Positions 1-12,121 of a stretch of 64,000 nt of DNA are shown here, in pieces (within the stretch, counting starts at the first letter, position 1; each line of letters starts with the position of its first letter). The DNA comes from Daphnia pulex (Eukaryota > Arthropoda > Branchiopoda > Diplostraca > Daphniidae). Where the stretch lies: the NCBI RefSeq assembly GCF_021134715.1, contig NC_060017.1:3348001-3412000 (forward strand), given 5' to 3'. Position numbers and translations under genes: made by a program. Under the pieces are notes generated by a model. It was not told the origin of the DNA and did not search any database. It saw nothing but the letters and a program-made list of their open reading frames with translations.

Positions 1-2435
1 TTGGGTTTGATTGTCTTGTCATTCGTCATTTTTCTTTTAATTTCTTTTTCATCTTTTTGAACATGTTCTTGTTTCAGTTTTTTGTTCCGCGTTAAATATA
101 GGACCTGTGTTATAACATCGTCAACCAACGCGCCGCTAATTCACTTCTTTATTTATCGACATAAAGACTTTTGTACTATAACGGCGTCAGTGTGTAATAG
201 CGTTGATGTATTATTATTATTGTCATTCAGCAGCATAATCCGATCCCCCCTTTTTACCCATTTTTTTAAATATTATTATTTGAAATTTCAATTCACGTTT
301 CGCTCGGATATGATGATGACGACACGCGAAATTGTTTTGGATTTTATTTCAATTCGTTTGTGATTCTAAAAGAATAACAATCGATATGTTTTTTGTTTTT
401 CCTGTTTTTCACTTTAGTTTGGTTTTATTGTTTTCTATATACCCCCCTCCAGTTTTTCATGTTTTTGAATGAAAAGTCCTTTTTTGGTTGGAATTCTATG
501 GAATTTGTGTTAAGGCGAGCTTACATTAATTTATACACGAATTTCCTAACCACGATGGCTGCTGTTGCGATGTTTTCAGCATATCCTATAAAACTCGCCG
601 TCGGGAAATCAACACATGTCATCATCATCGTCATTTTCAGGTGACGCTTTTTATGATGAAACAATAAACGTTCCTGTCTTTGCATTGAGTCCTTCTTATA
701 GTTATGTCAATCATTTTACCTTTTTTCCCCTTGTGCACTTCTCTACGTGTCTTCAACGTAATGACGTAATCTAGACAATAGGGCGTATCACATCTTCAAG
801 ATCTCTTACAGAGACAGTCCGGCCGGACCTTCGGATCGTATTTACAGATCGTAATGTATATAGGCGTATACAATTATATACACAACATGTTGATAGGGAA
901 AAAAAAATATATATATACTTTGCTCGGAGCAACATTAATACCGTCTGTTTTTTGTTGTTGTTGTTGTGTTTCTTCTATATATTCTCCCAACGGATGGATG
1001 GCCAGACTGTCGCTGGAGGGCCTCTATACGGAGAAGGGCAACTCCATCCTCACCAGAGTAGTCAGTCGCAATGTTACACGCATCATACGTGAAAAGGGAA
1101 GGAGGGGGAGGACGGAAGAGAGCTCGAAAAGATGTAGGAAGGAGCGTGGACTGGCAACAGCACCAGTCTCGGTTTCAGAGCGTCATGCTCCACTCCTAAT
1201 TAGACTAATATGTCCAAGCTGATGCTGTATGCTGCTGGCTCGTCAAGACCGGGAGAAGAGCTGCTGCTGCTGCTGCAGACTAGTGCCAAAGAACTTACCC
1301 AAGTGATGATGGGGTGCTGGGAATACACTGCGTTCTGTGCTTGTGGATATATTTTCGGCACTGTACTACTCTACAGTATATAGGGGGAGAGGGGGTATAT
1401 ACTATATATATGTAGAGTCCATTGAGGATGGATGCCGATAGCGGAGCGAAGGGTAGCACGTTCCGGTCGCGTGCCCGGGCGTCGTTCTCTTCTTCCACTA
1501 CACTTGCTCCCCTCCAAGTTGTTTCACGCATCAATTTCTCTTTGCTTTTTTTATTTTGGCCCATTATGTATACGAGACGGACAAATTCACAACTTTTATA
1601 GTGTGGACGTAGATGACGCTCTTTGTGTATTATACGCAATCATATCACGCGGTAATTTATACGAAATCATTTATTCCGTGGCCTACACGGACTGATTTTC
1701 ATTTTTTGGTTTAAAAATGGACATGAACAGTGTGAGACGTGTTCATTCAGAGCTGATGTTATCTATAGCTCATTTTTGTTGTTAATGAGGAGACTGAATC
1801 GACGAACTCTGCTGTGAGAGCAAAGCAGCTATCTAAAATTGTCCAACAAAAGGGAGCGACTGTGAATCCAAATGGACGGATTTGTTTGTAACAGGCGCAT
1901 GACTTGAATGACCACATTGGACGATTTTTAAAAATAGATATTCCAAGTTCAACGTGATAATTGGTGGCATCCAATCACGTTCACATGTATATGTCCGCGC
2001 TGTATATAAGGCGGAGAACGTTATTCCCTCTTAACTTCCAAGGGGGTCCTGGGGGGTGTTATTAAGACCGGTTTTTCGAACGATTTGCGAAAATAAAAAA
2101 TAATCCCGTTCAGCGTTCAGCATCGAGCGCGGGGGAGAAAACTTTTTTTATCCTTTTTTGCAGTTTTAATTTAAGGGGGGGCGATTTATAAATTCTAATC
2201 GATATCTAAGTATTGCTAATTAGACGTTTAGTGTCGTCTGCTATTCGTTATCGTTACAACAACACAAGTAGGCCTACTCAAGCATTAAAGACAAGTTTCG
2301 AAAAGGAGACTAATATAATAAGATTTCATAGAAAAACGGAACGATCACTTTTTGAGATTTGGACATGGATGCACAAAATAGATTACAAAAAAGTGGTTAT
2401 CGTTATGTCATTTATAGTGTCGCAGCTTTCCATTA
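1..2435. other. non-coding, no gene supported
   Basis: Open frames here are short, overlap one another on both strands and lack splice-site support or recognisable domains. The DNA is T-rich with short microsatellites, including a TTG run near 950-970 and a CTG run near 1260-1275. I see no RNA gene. Confidence 0.5.
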
Positions 2436-3205
2436 ATGCTCTCCACTCCATGCTGTTTGGCAGGTAAATATACTCAGAATAAAAATGGGATGACTAGGAG
2501 CTTACATAAAAGAATAAAACTTGTTCCAAGTTCTTGAATTGTTACTTTCCTGCTAGCATTATTTATCCCCTTGCGGCATGGCAGATTGTTTGCACTATAT
2601 TGTAACCTTTTTCTCTGTGCAGATTTGGGGCCTGAGCCAGCCATCGTAACAGCAGTTTTGCTTGTGCTAGGACTCCAGTCATATGATTTGCCTGATGACC
2701 TCCTGTCATCAGCAACAATCACAGTGTCATCGCTTAGGTAATAATTTTCGTTACTTTTATTGACCTGCAAGTGACCTGCCAGATTTTGTAATGAGGCATG
2801 ACTTGCATGAATGCAGTGTAGGCCTATTTTGGCATGGGAACCTTTAATTCTCCTGTTTATTAACAATTGGATTATACCCTTGGTTTACAACTGCTGTTTT
2901 ATTTTCAACTTTTCCTTGCTTGTTATTGTTTCTGTAAATATTTTTTTTCGTAACTCATTGTTCAAATTTTTTATTTAGATAAACAGCATCTGAGCATCCC
3001 GTTTCATTGCAGAAGCTTCCAGTGTCGACCGAGTTAAGGATTTCTTCAATTCCTATTTCTTTAAATGTCCTCGTGTACACCCATGCGAGTGTGGGTGTAT
3101 TCACGAGGACTCCCTTTTACCTATCCCTCCTGGTGGATTCAACTTTTCTGTGGATGGATGGAGCACCTGGATGTGGATGCCTGGCTGTATTTCCCAGGCT
3201 TCAAG
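2436..3205 (+). other. weak candidate spliced exons, function unknown
   Basis: A possible small gene. An ATG at 2436 runs to a good donor after 2463 (GTAAAT). A pyrimidine-rich acceptor before 2623 opens a 115-nt exon with one clean frame (LGPEPAIVTAVLLVLG...) and a donor after 2737 (GTAATA). A third acceptor precedes 3013, with a donor after 3205. Joining the three gives about 55 residues before a stop at 3035. Skipping the middle exon keeps a different, Cys-rich frame open through the third. I recognise no family. Because several frames are open in the third exon and the first is tiny, this could be chance or a non-coding transcript. The splice signals are seen; the gene is inferred. Confidence 0.22.
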
Positions 3206-6200
3206 GTAGGACAACTTCATTTCTATTCTTCCTTTTTGACAATTTGGTGGCTTTGATTTGAAATAGTATCGGAGTACGGAATACGAATATTCCCGGGCAG
3301 CAGTGGGTTTTCCTTTGCCCTGTTTGTTTTTCTGAGTCAGGGTTCAGGGTTCATTAAATAGCGTGTGTGAAGAACCACTGCAGATCAGGCCTGTTTTTGT
3401 ACCTCGCAACTTTGTCTGTGGGTAAACAATCAAGTTCAGAAACATTTGAACTTGAAGCAAAATGAAATTTGAACAATTTTTTTTTCACCAAGAGGGTCTT
3501 GCCGCCACACCGGCACTTCCTGGTTCTCCATGAAATAAATATGAGACAATTTTTGGATGAGGTACAGATCCGAGTAATAGTGCGCGTCACGGTTTTGAAA
3601 TTGTGACCGACGTCAGCACGGTGCCTTTGTGACTTGAAAATCGAGCGAGACGGTAACGCTTCACGTAGAGAGCCAAGTGGCGTGCAAAATTTGAACCGTG
3701 GGTGTGTATACGGATGGGTCGGCGTTCGGTCACGTGACCGCCTTTCTTATTTTCTTTTGATGACATTTGACGCCGCGAGCGTTGACGGCGCGTGTAGGCG
3801 GACGCCACCATCCACCGCCGCCGCGCTCCCAGCGTTCGGCGCACATCATTATTTCACCCTCGATCCTAAGTAGGCCTACTTATCATATGAATTCACGGCA
3901 TTGAGGATGTTTTTCTTGTTTTTTTTTTTCATCCCACTCCCACTGTTATACTGAATTTAGGAAATCAAAAAATAGATCTATCAATTATTCTTTTGGTGAA
4001 TACGGAAATGAAATCATTTTGACGATTTTAATCATTCCGGATCTAGGGGACGGAATAACAAATTCCATATAACAGACAAAAATTGTTAGTGATATCATTA
4101 TACCCATTAGCGAGAAATATAACGAACGCGAGTTAAGAAAATGTGACAGAGCTCCTTTTATTGATTGCAATACCTGTTTTACAATGTGGTTTCTATACGA
4201 TAAAATCGATGGGAAAAGAGCTCCGGGATACAGTTGTGGTACGTTATGGTTTCAAGTTTCGCGAAAAACAACCATGTTTATAGCTACGCATATATAATGC
4301 TTGAATGAATTTTCAAAGTAAAATGTTTAAGTGCGCTCTCTAGAAGAGTATTGATTATTCTTTCCTGGTAATGCTCTACATTTGGCGATGTGGAGCCAAC
4401 AACTCGTAAACGAATAGACACTGTCTGTTGTGGGAAACTCTTTTAAAAGGGACAAAAGAATAGAACTGTACAGCAAAATGAAAAACAAAAAAACAAAAAT
4501 ACGAAATATAAAAAAGCACACGCTCATAAATTCTCCGCTGGGAATCTATATGATAATAGAATCAGTTGAAGGGGTTCATTATTATTATGATGGCGTATTG
4601 GCCAAAAAAAAAGAGAAAAGGACGGAGTAAAAAAGAAAAAGAAAAAAAAATAGAATCAAAAACTAAAAACGACGCAACAGGGGGGCTAAGGGTTCTTTAT
4701 TGGAGGGGATAGTTAGCGAAGGGGGAGTGATGAGAGAGACCCACACAGTCCCGGGTCACGTGCTGGCTGTGCCGCTGGATGCCCGGTCCTGTTGGGATTC
4801 TCTCATCTATCCCTGTATATTATAACGTCGGACATGTATATACATATATACAATGGGGAAACAGAAGAAGAAGAAGAAAGAAAGAAAAAAAAAGGAGAAG
4901 AAAATCCAGTGTACGTTTGGGGTTTATTTTTACAAGGGGAGGGTTACACACAGAGTCACGCGGCCTTATCATATTCAATCCACGGGAGGTCTTTCTCCCG
5001 TTTCATGGCGAAAGGGGCTGCTGCCGCTGGCCAGAGGGTGAGAGAGAGAGAGAGGGGGGTAGATTTTTTTTTTCTTTTTAGGTGTTCCAGTCGTATAGAC
5101 ACCAATGGGCTGCCCAGCATCAGGTCCGACAGTCGTATACGGCATTAAGTAGCACCGCAAAACGCGTGCCGTAAACACAGAAATGATCTGTCGGTCGTTC
5201 CGCTAGCCTGCCTTTCAATGGACGTAATAGATTTGTTTGCTCGCCACCAGAAATCAGCACCTAGTGTAGTACATGTCGCCGTAATCAGTGGACAATCAAA
5301 GCCAAGTTTCCAGTTGGATCGTGTGTCAAACAAGACAGACTCTAATATCGCCATTATTTTCCTGCGACAAGATAAAAGCCAAACAGATGAGCTGCTCCAG
5401 TTCATCGCTTTGATTTATGAGTTATTGGGAGGAAGAAATCTTAAATTAACCTTTTCTTTTTACCAGTCGGTTCCCATGTCGTTCCGTGTTCCTTCGCTTG
5501 GCGTTCAAGCCGAAAAGAAAGAAGCGGTGTTAGTATCTCCCTTTTCTTTTCCCGAGAGCCGTGATGGATATGACGTCGTAACGAGTGAACTACGACCAGT
5601 TCTCTTGTATCCGGTACCTAATGAACAGGCTCGCCGACAAATGAATGAACCCCTTTTCTCCCTTTTCTTTCTTTTTTATTATTGCAACTTATATTTTTAC
5701 TAATATTTCCTTTCATTTCCAGCAGCCTCTCTCTCTTATTTACTTGTTTTTTAGGGAAAACTTTTTTTCCCCTATTGAATGAGTATAGGGCCAATTTATA
5801 TCCGGAAATTCCCGCTGGGTTGCAGTTCTAGCCCAGAGGTTAGAGAAAACGTTCCCTGATGCAAGTTCATGGACATGGACTAGATATACTTACGTAGTAG
5901 GAAAGAGAGTCTGCATGGAAAATTTGATGGGAGCCCCATCAAATATGGTCTGAGCGACGAGATCTCCCTATATTTCTGGTTTTCTCTCCCTTGAGCAGCA
6001 GCAAAAAGGAAAAAAAAAGGGAAAAAAAGAGAGGAGGTTTGAAAAAGGGCTGTCTCGTAAGTGGTGGCACGAGCAAGAGCTTTCTTAGACGCACCAGGCA
6101 TCTTTACGACCCCTGACGTTGGGTTGGGGTGGTCGCCGTTTTTACCCAGTTTGCACCGACGTAGTATCTAATGCCCAAAGAAAGTTGCCCCGGAAGTTCC

Positions 6201-9200
6201 AAATCTTGCGGTTAATAGAATCAATACTTTAATGAGCTGCACAACTAAATGATCCGGAGCTCATTAAGGTAAACGAAACAAACCATCAGCAGCTTCGACT
6301 GATTGGAAATATTCATAGAATTTGTTTTTCCAAGTTTTTTCACCATCCGACCGCAGCATCGATCGACTGCCTGCGATTTTTCATCCATCCCGTTTTTACC
6401 TGGACAGGAAAAAGGAAATTGGGTTTTTTATTTTTTTTAATTATGTGATTTTGCTCGGAAAATGTAAAAGTTTATTGCAGTCTGCCCAATATGTCGAAGG
6501 ATTGAACAGAAAACAGAAGCGGAAGAGCTTGTCTCTCTCGTAATCTATAAATAATTTGAAATGCTGGGAGAAAAGCTGACGTTTCTCGGTAAAAAAAAAG
6601 ACAACCGGGAACTTTGACGGCTGCGTCGCTGCTGCACTGCTGCGGAGTGTCACTCGCTCTGCTCTCTGTCTCCCAACTAGCAGCTCGTAAAAGGCGAGAA
6701 ACGTCTACCGAGCCTCTATTACCATCATGCTGAAGTATTGGAGCACTACATCATATCTCGAATTTCAGGAATTAAAAAAATAAAAAAATAAAATAAATTC
6801 CAACGTTTTCCCGATGTCGTCAATAATTCAATCAGAATAAATATTTTTCCACTCAAAAATAGAACGCGACTCTTGTCTCTGTTAGACTCGAGAAATATTT
6901 CGTCTTTCCCGAATCTTCCCCATTTTTTTTAAAACTTCTCTCACAGGAGATTTGCGAAACTGCTGACATCGACATGCAGTGACATCATATCATTGTAATG
7001 ACGTCAACCGAATTCTTATAATTCGACTTCATTTTATTTAATCTTTTCAACTGTCAATAAATAATACATACACTGATAAGTTGGGAAAAGGTTAAAACTT
7101 CACTAGCGAGTCGACCCGCTGCATATGTATATGCAGTCCCTCAAAGGATATCTTTATGTATGTACAAGTGATTTTCTTTTCAATTCAAAGTTGCTTTCCG
7201 GGAACTTGAAGCTGGCATAAGTTAGTTGAGTTCGAAAAGTATATTCCTGGAATATACAGCACTGATCTATACAGCATGATGTCGCTAGCCTCATGCTGAA
7301 TATTTACACACAAAAAAATTAATTTCCGAGAATTTGGCAATTGATAAAACAAGTAAGCGATACTTTCTTTATGTTTAGATTATTCAAGTTTTCCTTATTT
7401 GGCACAGACTATATAAGAAAGTAACGTGTTGCTGCGGTACGTTCGATGTGTACAACAATCTCGAAATTTTCCGACTAAAGCTGACCTCACGAGGATGAGT
7501 GAAATGTTTGTGAAACTAGATTCAACTATTTTGACTCGGCTCCCAAGGACTTGGGGTCTTATCAAACACGGTATCATTGACTATATGGCCAATAGATTTT
7601 TTTTTTCATTCTATTTTCTCTCTCTCTCTTTCTGTCTCTTTAAATAAGGGCAAATGAGCATCAGTGGGGGCCTAGACTTGTGTGTTGATTACAGTTATTC
7701 CCCTTTTTCCGTGCTGCTGCGGAAGGGCGCCCAGCCAAGATGGCGGACATTGATACGATCCGTATATATATCTAGTATAGGCAGTGTAGGCTACGTGCAG
7801 TATATGTGTGTCCATTTCCAGTGGCTGCGAATCAAGAAGGTATGAGCGACATCCAGCCGAACCCACCCATATATGTCCAAACCGTCTCGTCTGTACGTTA
7901 ATGGCCATCAACACCTATATTGGATTCGTTGGCGGGGAGAATCGATGGCCGGCATCGCGGCCCGGCCCATCCAGCCCAGTCAGAAACGGAGAGAGGTGCC
8001 CCCGAGAAACCTATACATACAGCTCCTCCACCCAGACTTAGCCAGCAGTCAGCCTCATTATTATTGTTATGACGATGTAATGGCCAAAGTTTTCTGTCGG
8101 AGTGTATTTGTTTGTACACAGAGGCAAAGAATGCCACTGATTGGTTTTGGCGATCTGATGGGTGACAATTTCCAAGAAAATGAAAACAAGCCCTTGCGTG
8201 CTTGTCTAGGGCGAAGAAAAATATAATTTTGTTTTCCTTTTTTCCTCGCTGTCTTTGGGCTCTCCAAATTGGCTTCTTCTTGATCGACCCCCAGCCAATG
8301 TCTGCGTGTCAATTGTCTGAAAGTGCCGTTTCATTTATCATTGTCATTAACTGCGTTCCGACAAGTTCATTCCGACTAGTTCACTCCGTCTTCTGTGAAT
8401 AGAATTAAGTCTAATGATGATCGATCGTCCGCACTTTGGTCGTATAGCGCATCGTCAAAACTTGTCGCATATCACTCCAATTTCCGTATTGCGTAATTCA
8501 GAAGAAGTCAAGTTCTGGGAAGGTTCGCTGGCACACAGACAGCAATATATATATATCAATGGCGTTCTAGGCCATGGAGGATCAATCTAATAAAGCCCTT
8601 GAACTTGAATTACCCCAGTTAAAATCGGAGAAATCTCTCAAAAGATGAAGGGAATCACGGGGGGAGAGAAGAACAGAGAAAACAGATCCAACATTTTCCA
8701 CGTCCGGTGTTGAACGCGTGTTGTAGTACGAATGCCCCTATGATGTTTCGATCATTAAAAAAATATCAGCGAAAAAGAGACAGAGAGAGAGAGAGACGGA
8801 AGAAGTCGATGCAGCAGCAGCAGCAGCAGCAGCAGCAGTCGTGGTGTACATCCTCTTTAATGATCACGCGTAGGTTGATCTCTCTTTATATAAAAGGGGA
8901 GTTGGAAGCTGGAGAGGAAAGACCAAAGCAGCAATAGGGAGACTCTATAAAAAAAAATAAAAAATAAGAAGAAGAAGAAGAAAAAGAGAGAAAAAAAAAT
9001 GTTAGCTCTCGGGAGAGCCGTCAAGAGGAAGCGTCGTCGTCGACGACTTTGTCTGACGTTGCCATGGCAACTCGCTTCTAATGAGGCGGCTTTTCCTACA
9101 CAGCAGGGCAGGGCCACCCCACCCATATTCCCGAAAGAAAAAAAAAAGAATGGAAGAAAGCGACAGAAAGAAGAAATACAGAGAAAGAAAGAGAGGGGAA

Positions 9201-9884
9201 CACATTTAATATAAGGCAACTCTCTCTCTAGTATTACAGCCCTCGCTCTTATATACTTTGGTATATAATGCTACTTAGACTATATGATTTTAAAAGTATA
9301 GATATATATACTGCCGTATTATGTCGGATAATATCCAGCAGATATAAATCTAACAATCCTCTAGCTTCAAACGCCGCCCAACTCAACCTATACAATCTCA
9401 AGTTCCTTATTTTTCCTTTGCATCGTCTAGTACGTAACTGATCATTTCGTTTGTTGTTATTGTTAGACTCTTCGTGTTTTTCTACTGCGCACATAAGTTT
9501 CCCTTCCTAGACGAGATAGACGAGAGATAGAATTTTGTATTAAAATATACAGGTGATGTTGTTAAAGAAACATGTGCGGGCCGGGTATAGTATAGAATAG
9601 GGGGATTGGCTCGAGTGGCTGTCATTTCTCTGATCATCGTCGATCCAGTCACGTAGTCTGATCTTAACACGACATCCGGCCACGTTAATCAAAGATGCGC
9701 GAAGAGGCACGCGGATCCTAATAATACACTCGATCATCTTGTACATAGTAAAACGCAAGTCGCTCTCTTTGATTCTATTTTCAACTCCGCCAACTTGAAA
9801 CAGATAGTGGATAATAAAATAAGAATTAAGATGAATAAATAATGATTAGAATAAAAACCAAAATAAAACGAGAATAAAGAAACT
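3206..9884. other. gene-poor region with simple repeats
   Basis: No convincing coding exon. The longest frame, 5218-5703 (+, 161 codons), ends in a low-complexity Phe/Tyr run and matches nothing I know, so I treat it as chance. The region holds GA/GAA tracts near 4860-4905, 5040-5055 and 8780-8800, a CAG run at 8812-8838, and a 16-bp perfect palindrome at 3867-3882. No tRNA or rRNA is evident. Confidence 0.5.
8812..8838. repeat. (CAG)9 trinucleotide microsatellite
   Basis: Nine uninterrupted CAG units, directly visible. They sit in a short open frame that would read as polyglutamine, but that frame also runs through a GA repeat and has no splice support, so I do not call it coding. Confidence 0.9.
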
Positions 9885-9906
9885 CGCCCTTACGGAAAAA
9901 TCTCAT
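9885..9906 (+). repeat. left terminal inverted repeat
   Basis: This 22-bp sequence is the exact reverse complement of 12100-12121 and defines the left end of the 2.2 kb element. Confidence 0.85.
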
Positions 9907-10271
9907 TAAAACTCATAAAGAAATACATAAGAATAACCTTAATTCTCATTCATTTTGTCGTGATATTTTGGTGAGATTAACAGCAAAATATCATTTATTT
10001 GATGACTTTTGATGAGAATTTGGGACATTTTCAAGTTTAAAATCAGCCGTTAATCATTAATTTCATGTGAACAAAGTGAGAATTATGTTATTTCTCATCT
10101 AAATATAAATGATTAGTCGCGTAAATATAATGATATCTGACTGAGGGTTCACTGTAATCTCGCTTAATTTCTCTTTTCACCACTGAAATGTTAATGATTT
10201 TCTCACTAAAATTTGAATGAGAATTTGCGCGCTTTTAAATGAGATTTTAATTATATAAATTGAAAAAAGAA

Positions 10272-10344
10272 TTGCCCTGACCAGGAATCGAACCTCGACT
10301 TCCAGGGTGGCTTGCCAATCTGCTAACCACTACACCACCAATTG
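10272..10344 (-). pseudogene. tRNA-like sequence / SINE-head relic
   Basis: On the minus strand this 73-nt stretch has a perfect RNA polymerase III A box (TGGTGTAGTGG) and B box (GGTTCGATTCC) at tRNA spacing, and its 3' end (GGTCAGGGCA) resembles the tRNA-Glu/Asp type. The 5' acceptor strand (CAATTGG) does not pair with the 3' strand and the anticodon stem is poor, so a working tRNA is unlikely. It is either a decayed tRNA or the tRNA-derived head of a SINE carried inside the element. Confidence 0.6.
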
Positions 10345-10389
10345 ATGTTAAACTAGAAGCTTTTTAACGTAGAACTTAATAAATTCGTT

Positions 10390-10680
10390 AGTTTAGTTAG
10401 ATAACAACAGGGTTGTGGGACTTAGAATAATTTACACAAAAAACACATACCAGAGTCAAATAGAAATTTCACTCAAATTTACTTAGCGCGTGAAAAAAAC
10501 TTAGTAAAAATTTCTATGATGCGTTTTGACATACCATATAATCAATTGGTTTGTTTAGTTAGATAAAAGCCAGATTTCGGGACTTAGAATAATTCACACA
10601 CAAAAAAACACACCAGAGTAAAATAGAACTTTCACTCAAATTTACTTAGCGCGTTAAAAAAAAATAGTTATCCCAGCCTA
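10390..10680. repeat. about 160-bp tandem duplication
   Basis: Two diverged copies begin near 10393 and 10553. Both contain TTTAGTTAGATAA, then GGGACTTAGAATAATT, then a run ending in CTTAGCGCG. They lie inside the 2.2 kb element. Confidence 0.75.
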
Positions 10681-11249
10681 TCTTGTGATTATAAAAACAT
10701 CGTGTAATTTTTGTGAGAATTAGATAGCTACCATATATTTACGAAAGGTATAAAATAAAAAATGTTAAAGTTCAAAAAGAATTTAAAGTCAGAATTTTTC
10801 ATTCCAGGTAGGCCTATATACTTATTTGCTGATTTTAACTGATATTTTTAGGATTGTATTAAAAGAATACAAGAAAATATTTTGATGTCATATATGTAGA
10901 AATAACTTTCCCTTGATTTTTCACACAAACATCATTACAAAACATAAGAAAATATTGACGATTAAATAGTTATAATTTCACATCTGATCTGTTGAATTGT
11001 AGCTGATTATTACTGACTTTTTGTTATGAATTTGAAGATTTTAAAGCCCAAAATTGGGTAAAAATAATACCAAAAAATCTTTTGATTCCTTAGTGGGAAC
11101 TGATTTTCACATGATTTTAATGAAAAATCACACTATAAAGCAGCATTAGAGAAATGATTGATAAAAAGCTCTTAATAAATGATAATATACAAAATAATTA
11201 TAATTAAATATCATGATCTCACACCTAAATCTACCTGATTTCTGATAGA

Positions 11250-11900
11250 CATTTAATAATAAATTTCATGATTTTTAAGCCAAAAAACTGTATAAAAGAA
11301 AACCAAAAAAATCTTATAATGTCATAGGTAAAATTGATTTTCACATGATTTTATACAAGTATCTCAATACAAAACATCAATAGAAATTAATGATTGATAA
11401 CTCAGAATATATGATAAAATATTTATTTATTATAAGAATATATCATGAAATTCCCGCTTAATAATCACTGTTTTTTTGCAGATTTTTCATGCGAAAAAAC
11501 TGCGGAAAAATCATGAGATTTTATTGATTTTCACATGAATTTATACAAGAATCTCTTGACAAAACATCAATAGAAATTAATGATTAATAACTCAGAATTT
11601 ATGACAAATTACTTATTGATTATAAGAATATATCATGATATTCCCGCTTAATAATCACTGATTTTTTGCAGATTTTTCATGCGAAAAAACTGCGGGAAAA
11701 TCATGACATTTTATTGATTTCCACATGATTTTATACAAGTATCTCATTACAAAATACCAATAGAAATTAATGATTAAAAACTGAGAATACATGATATATT
11801 ACTGATTTATTTTAAGAAAATATCATGATATTTATGGTTAATTATCACCAGTTTATTGCATATTTCTCGTGCGAAAAGTCTGTGGTAAAATCATGAAATT
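11250..11900. repeat. 190-bp tandem repeat array
   Basis: The marker TATCATGA occurs at 11441, 11631 and 11821, exactly 190 bp apart, each followed by a similar block (TTCCCGCTTAATAATCACTG in the first two). A more diverged partial copy precedes them. This is a satellite-like array inside the 2.2 kb element. Confidence 0.85.
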
Positions 11901-12099
11901 TATATGATTTCTTTCTGATTTCTTACTACGGATTGGGTTATATCTCATATAAAATGAGACAAAAATATTTTAAACACTTTTAATGATAAATATGAGGGTG
12001 AAAATTCTCATCAATTTAATGAGAAATATATGAGATCATCAAAAATTATTAAAAAATCATTGATGTCATTAATAAACATATGATTTCTCATATAGTTTG

Positions 12100-12121
12100 A
12101 TGAGATTTTTCCGTAAGGGCG
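12100..12121 (-). repeat. right terminal inverted repeat
   Basis: This 22-bp sequence is the exact reverse complement of 9885-9906. Just inside it the two ends stop matching closely, although both remain rich in the CTCAT/ATGAG word. Confidence 0.85.

Larger units (their letters stand above)
9885..12121. mobile_element. 2.2 kb TIR-bounded non-autonomous element
   Basis: The ends are exact 22-bp inverted repeats at 9885-9906 and 12100-12121, beginning CGCCCTTACGG. The interior is very AT-rich, has no transposase-like frame, and is rich in CTCAT/ATGAG and TCATGA words. Inside are a tRNA-like segment (10272-10344), a roughly 160-bp duplication (about 10390-10680) and 190-bp tandem repeats (about 11250-11900). 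The structure fits a non-autonomous DNA transposon mobilised in trans. I see no clear target-site duplication at the outer edges, so superfamily and mechanism stay open. Confidence 0.7.

Noticed and set aside
5218..5703. 161-codon open frame on the plus strand
   Set aside because: No known domain, no splice support, and it ends in a Phe/Leu/Tyr low-complexity run. Most likely open by chance.
8707..8937. Polyglutamine-like frame across the CAG repeat
   Set aside because: The frame joins a GA microsatellite to a CAG microsatellite, and the surrounding sequence is not protein-like.
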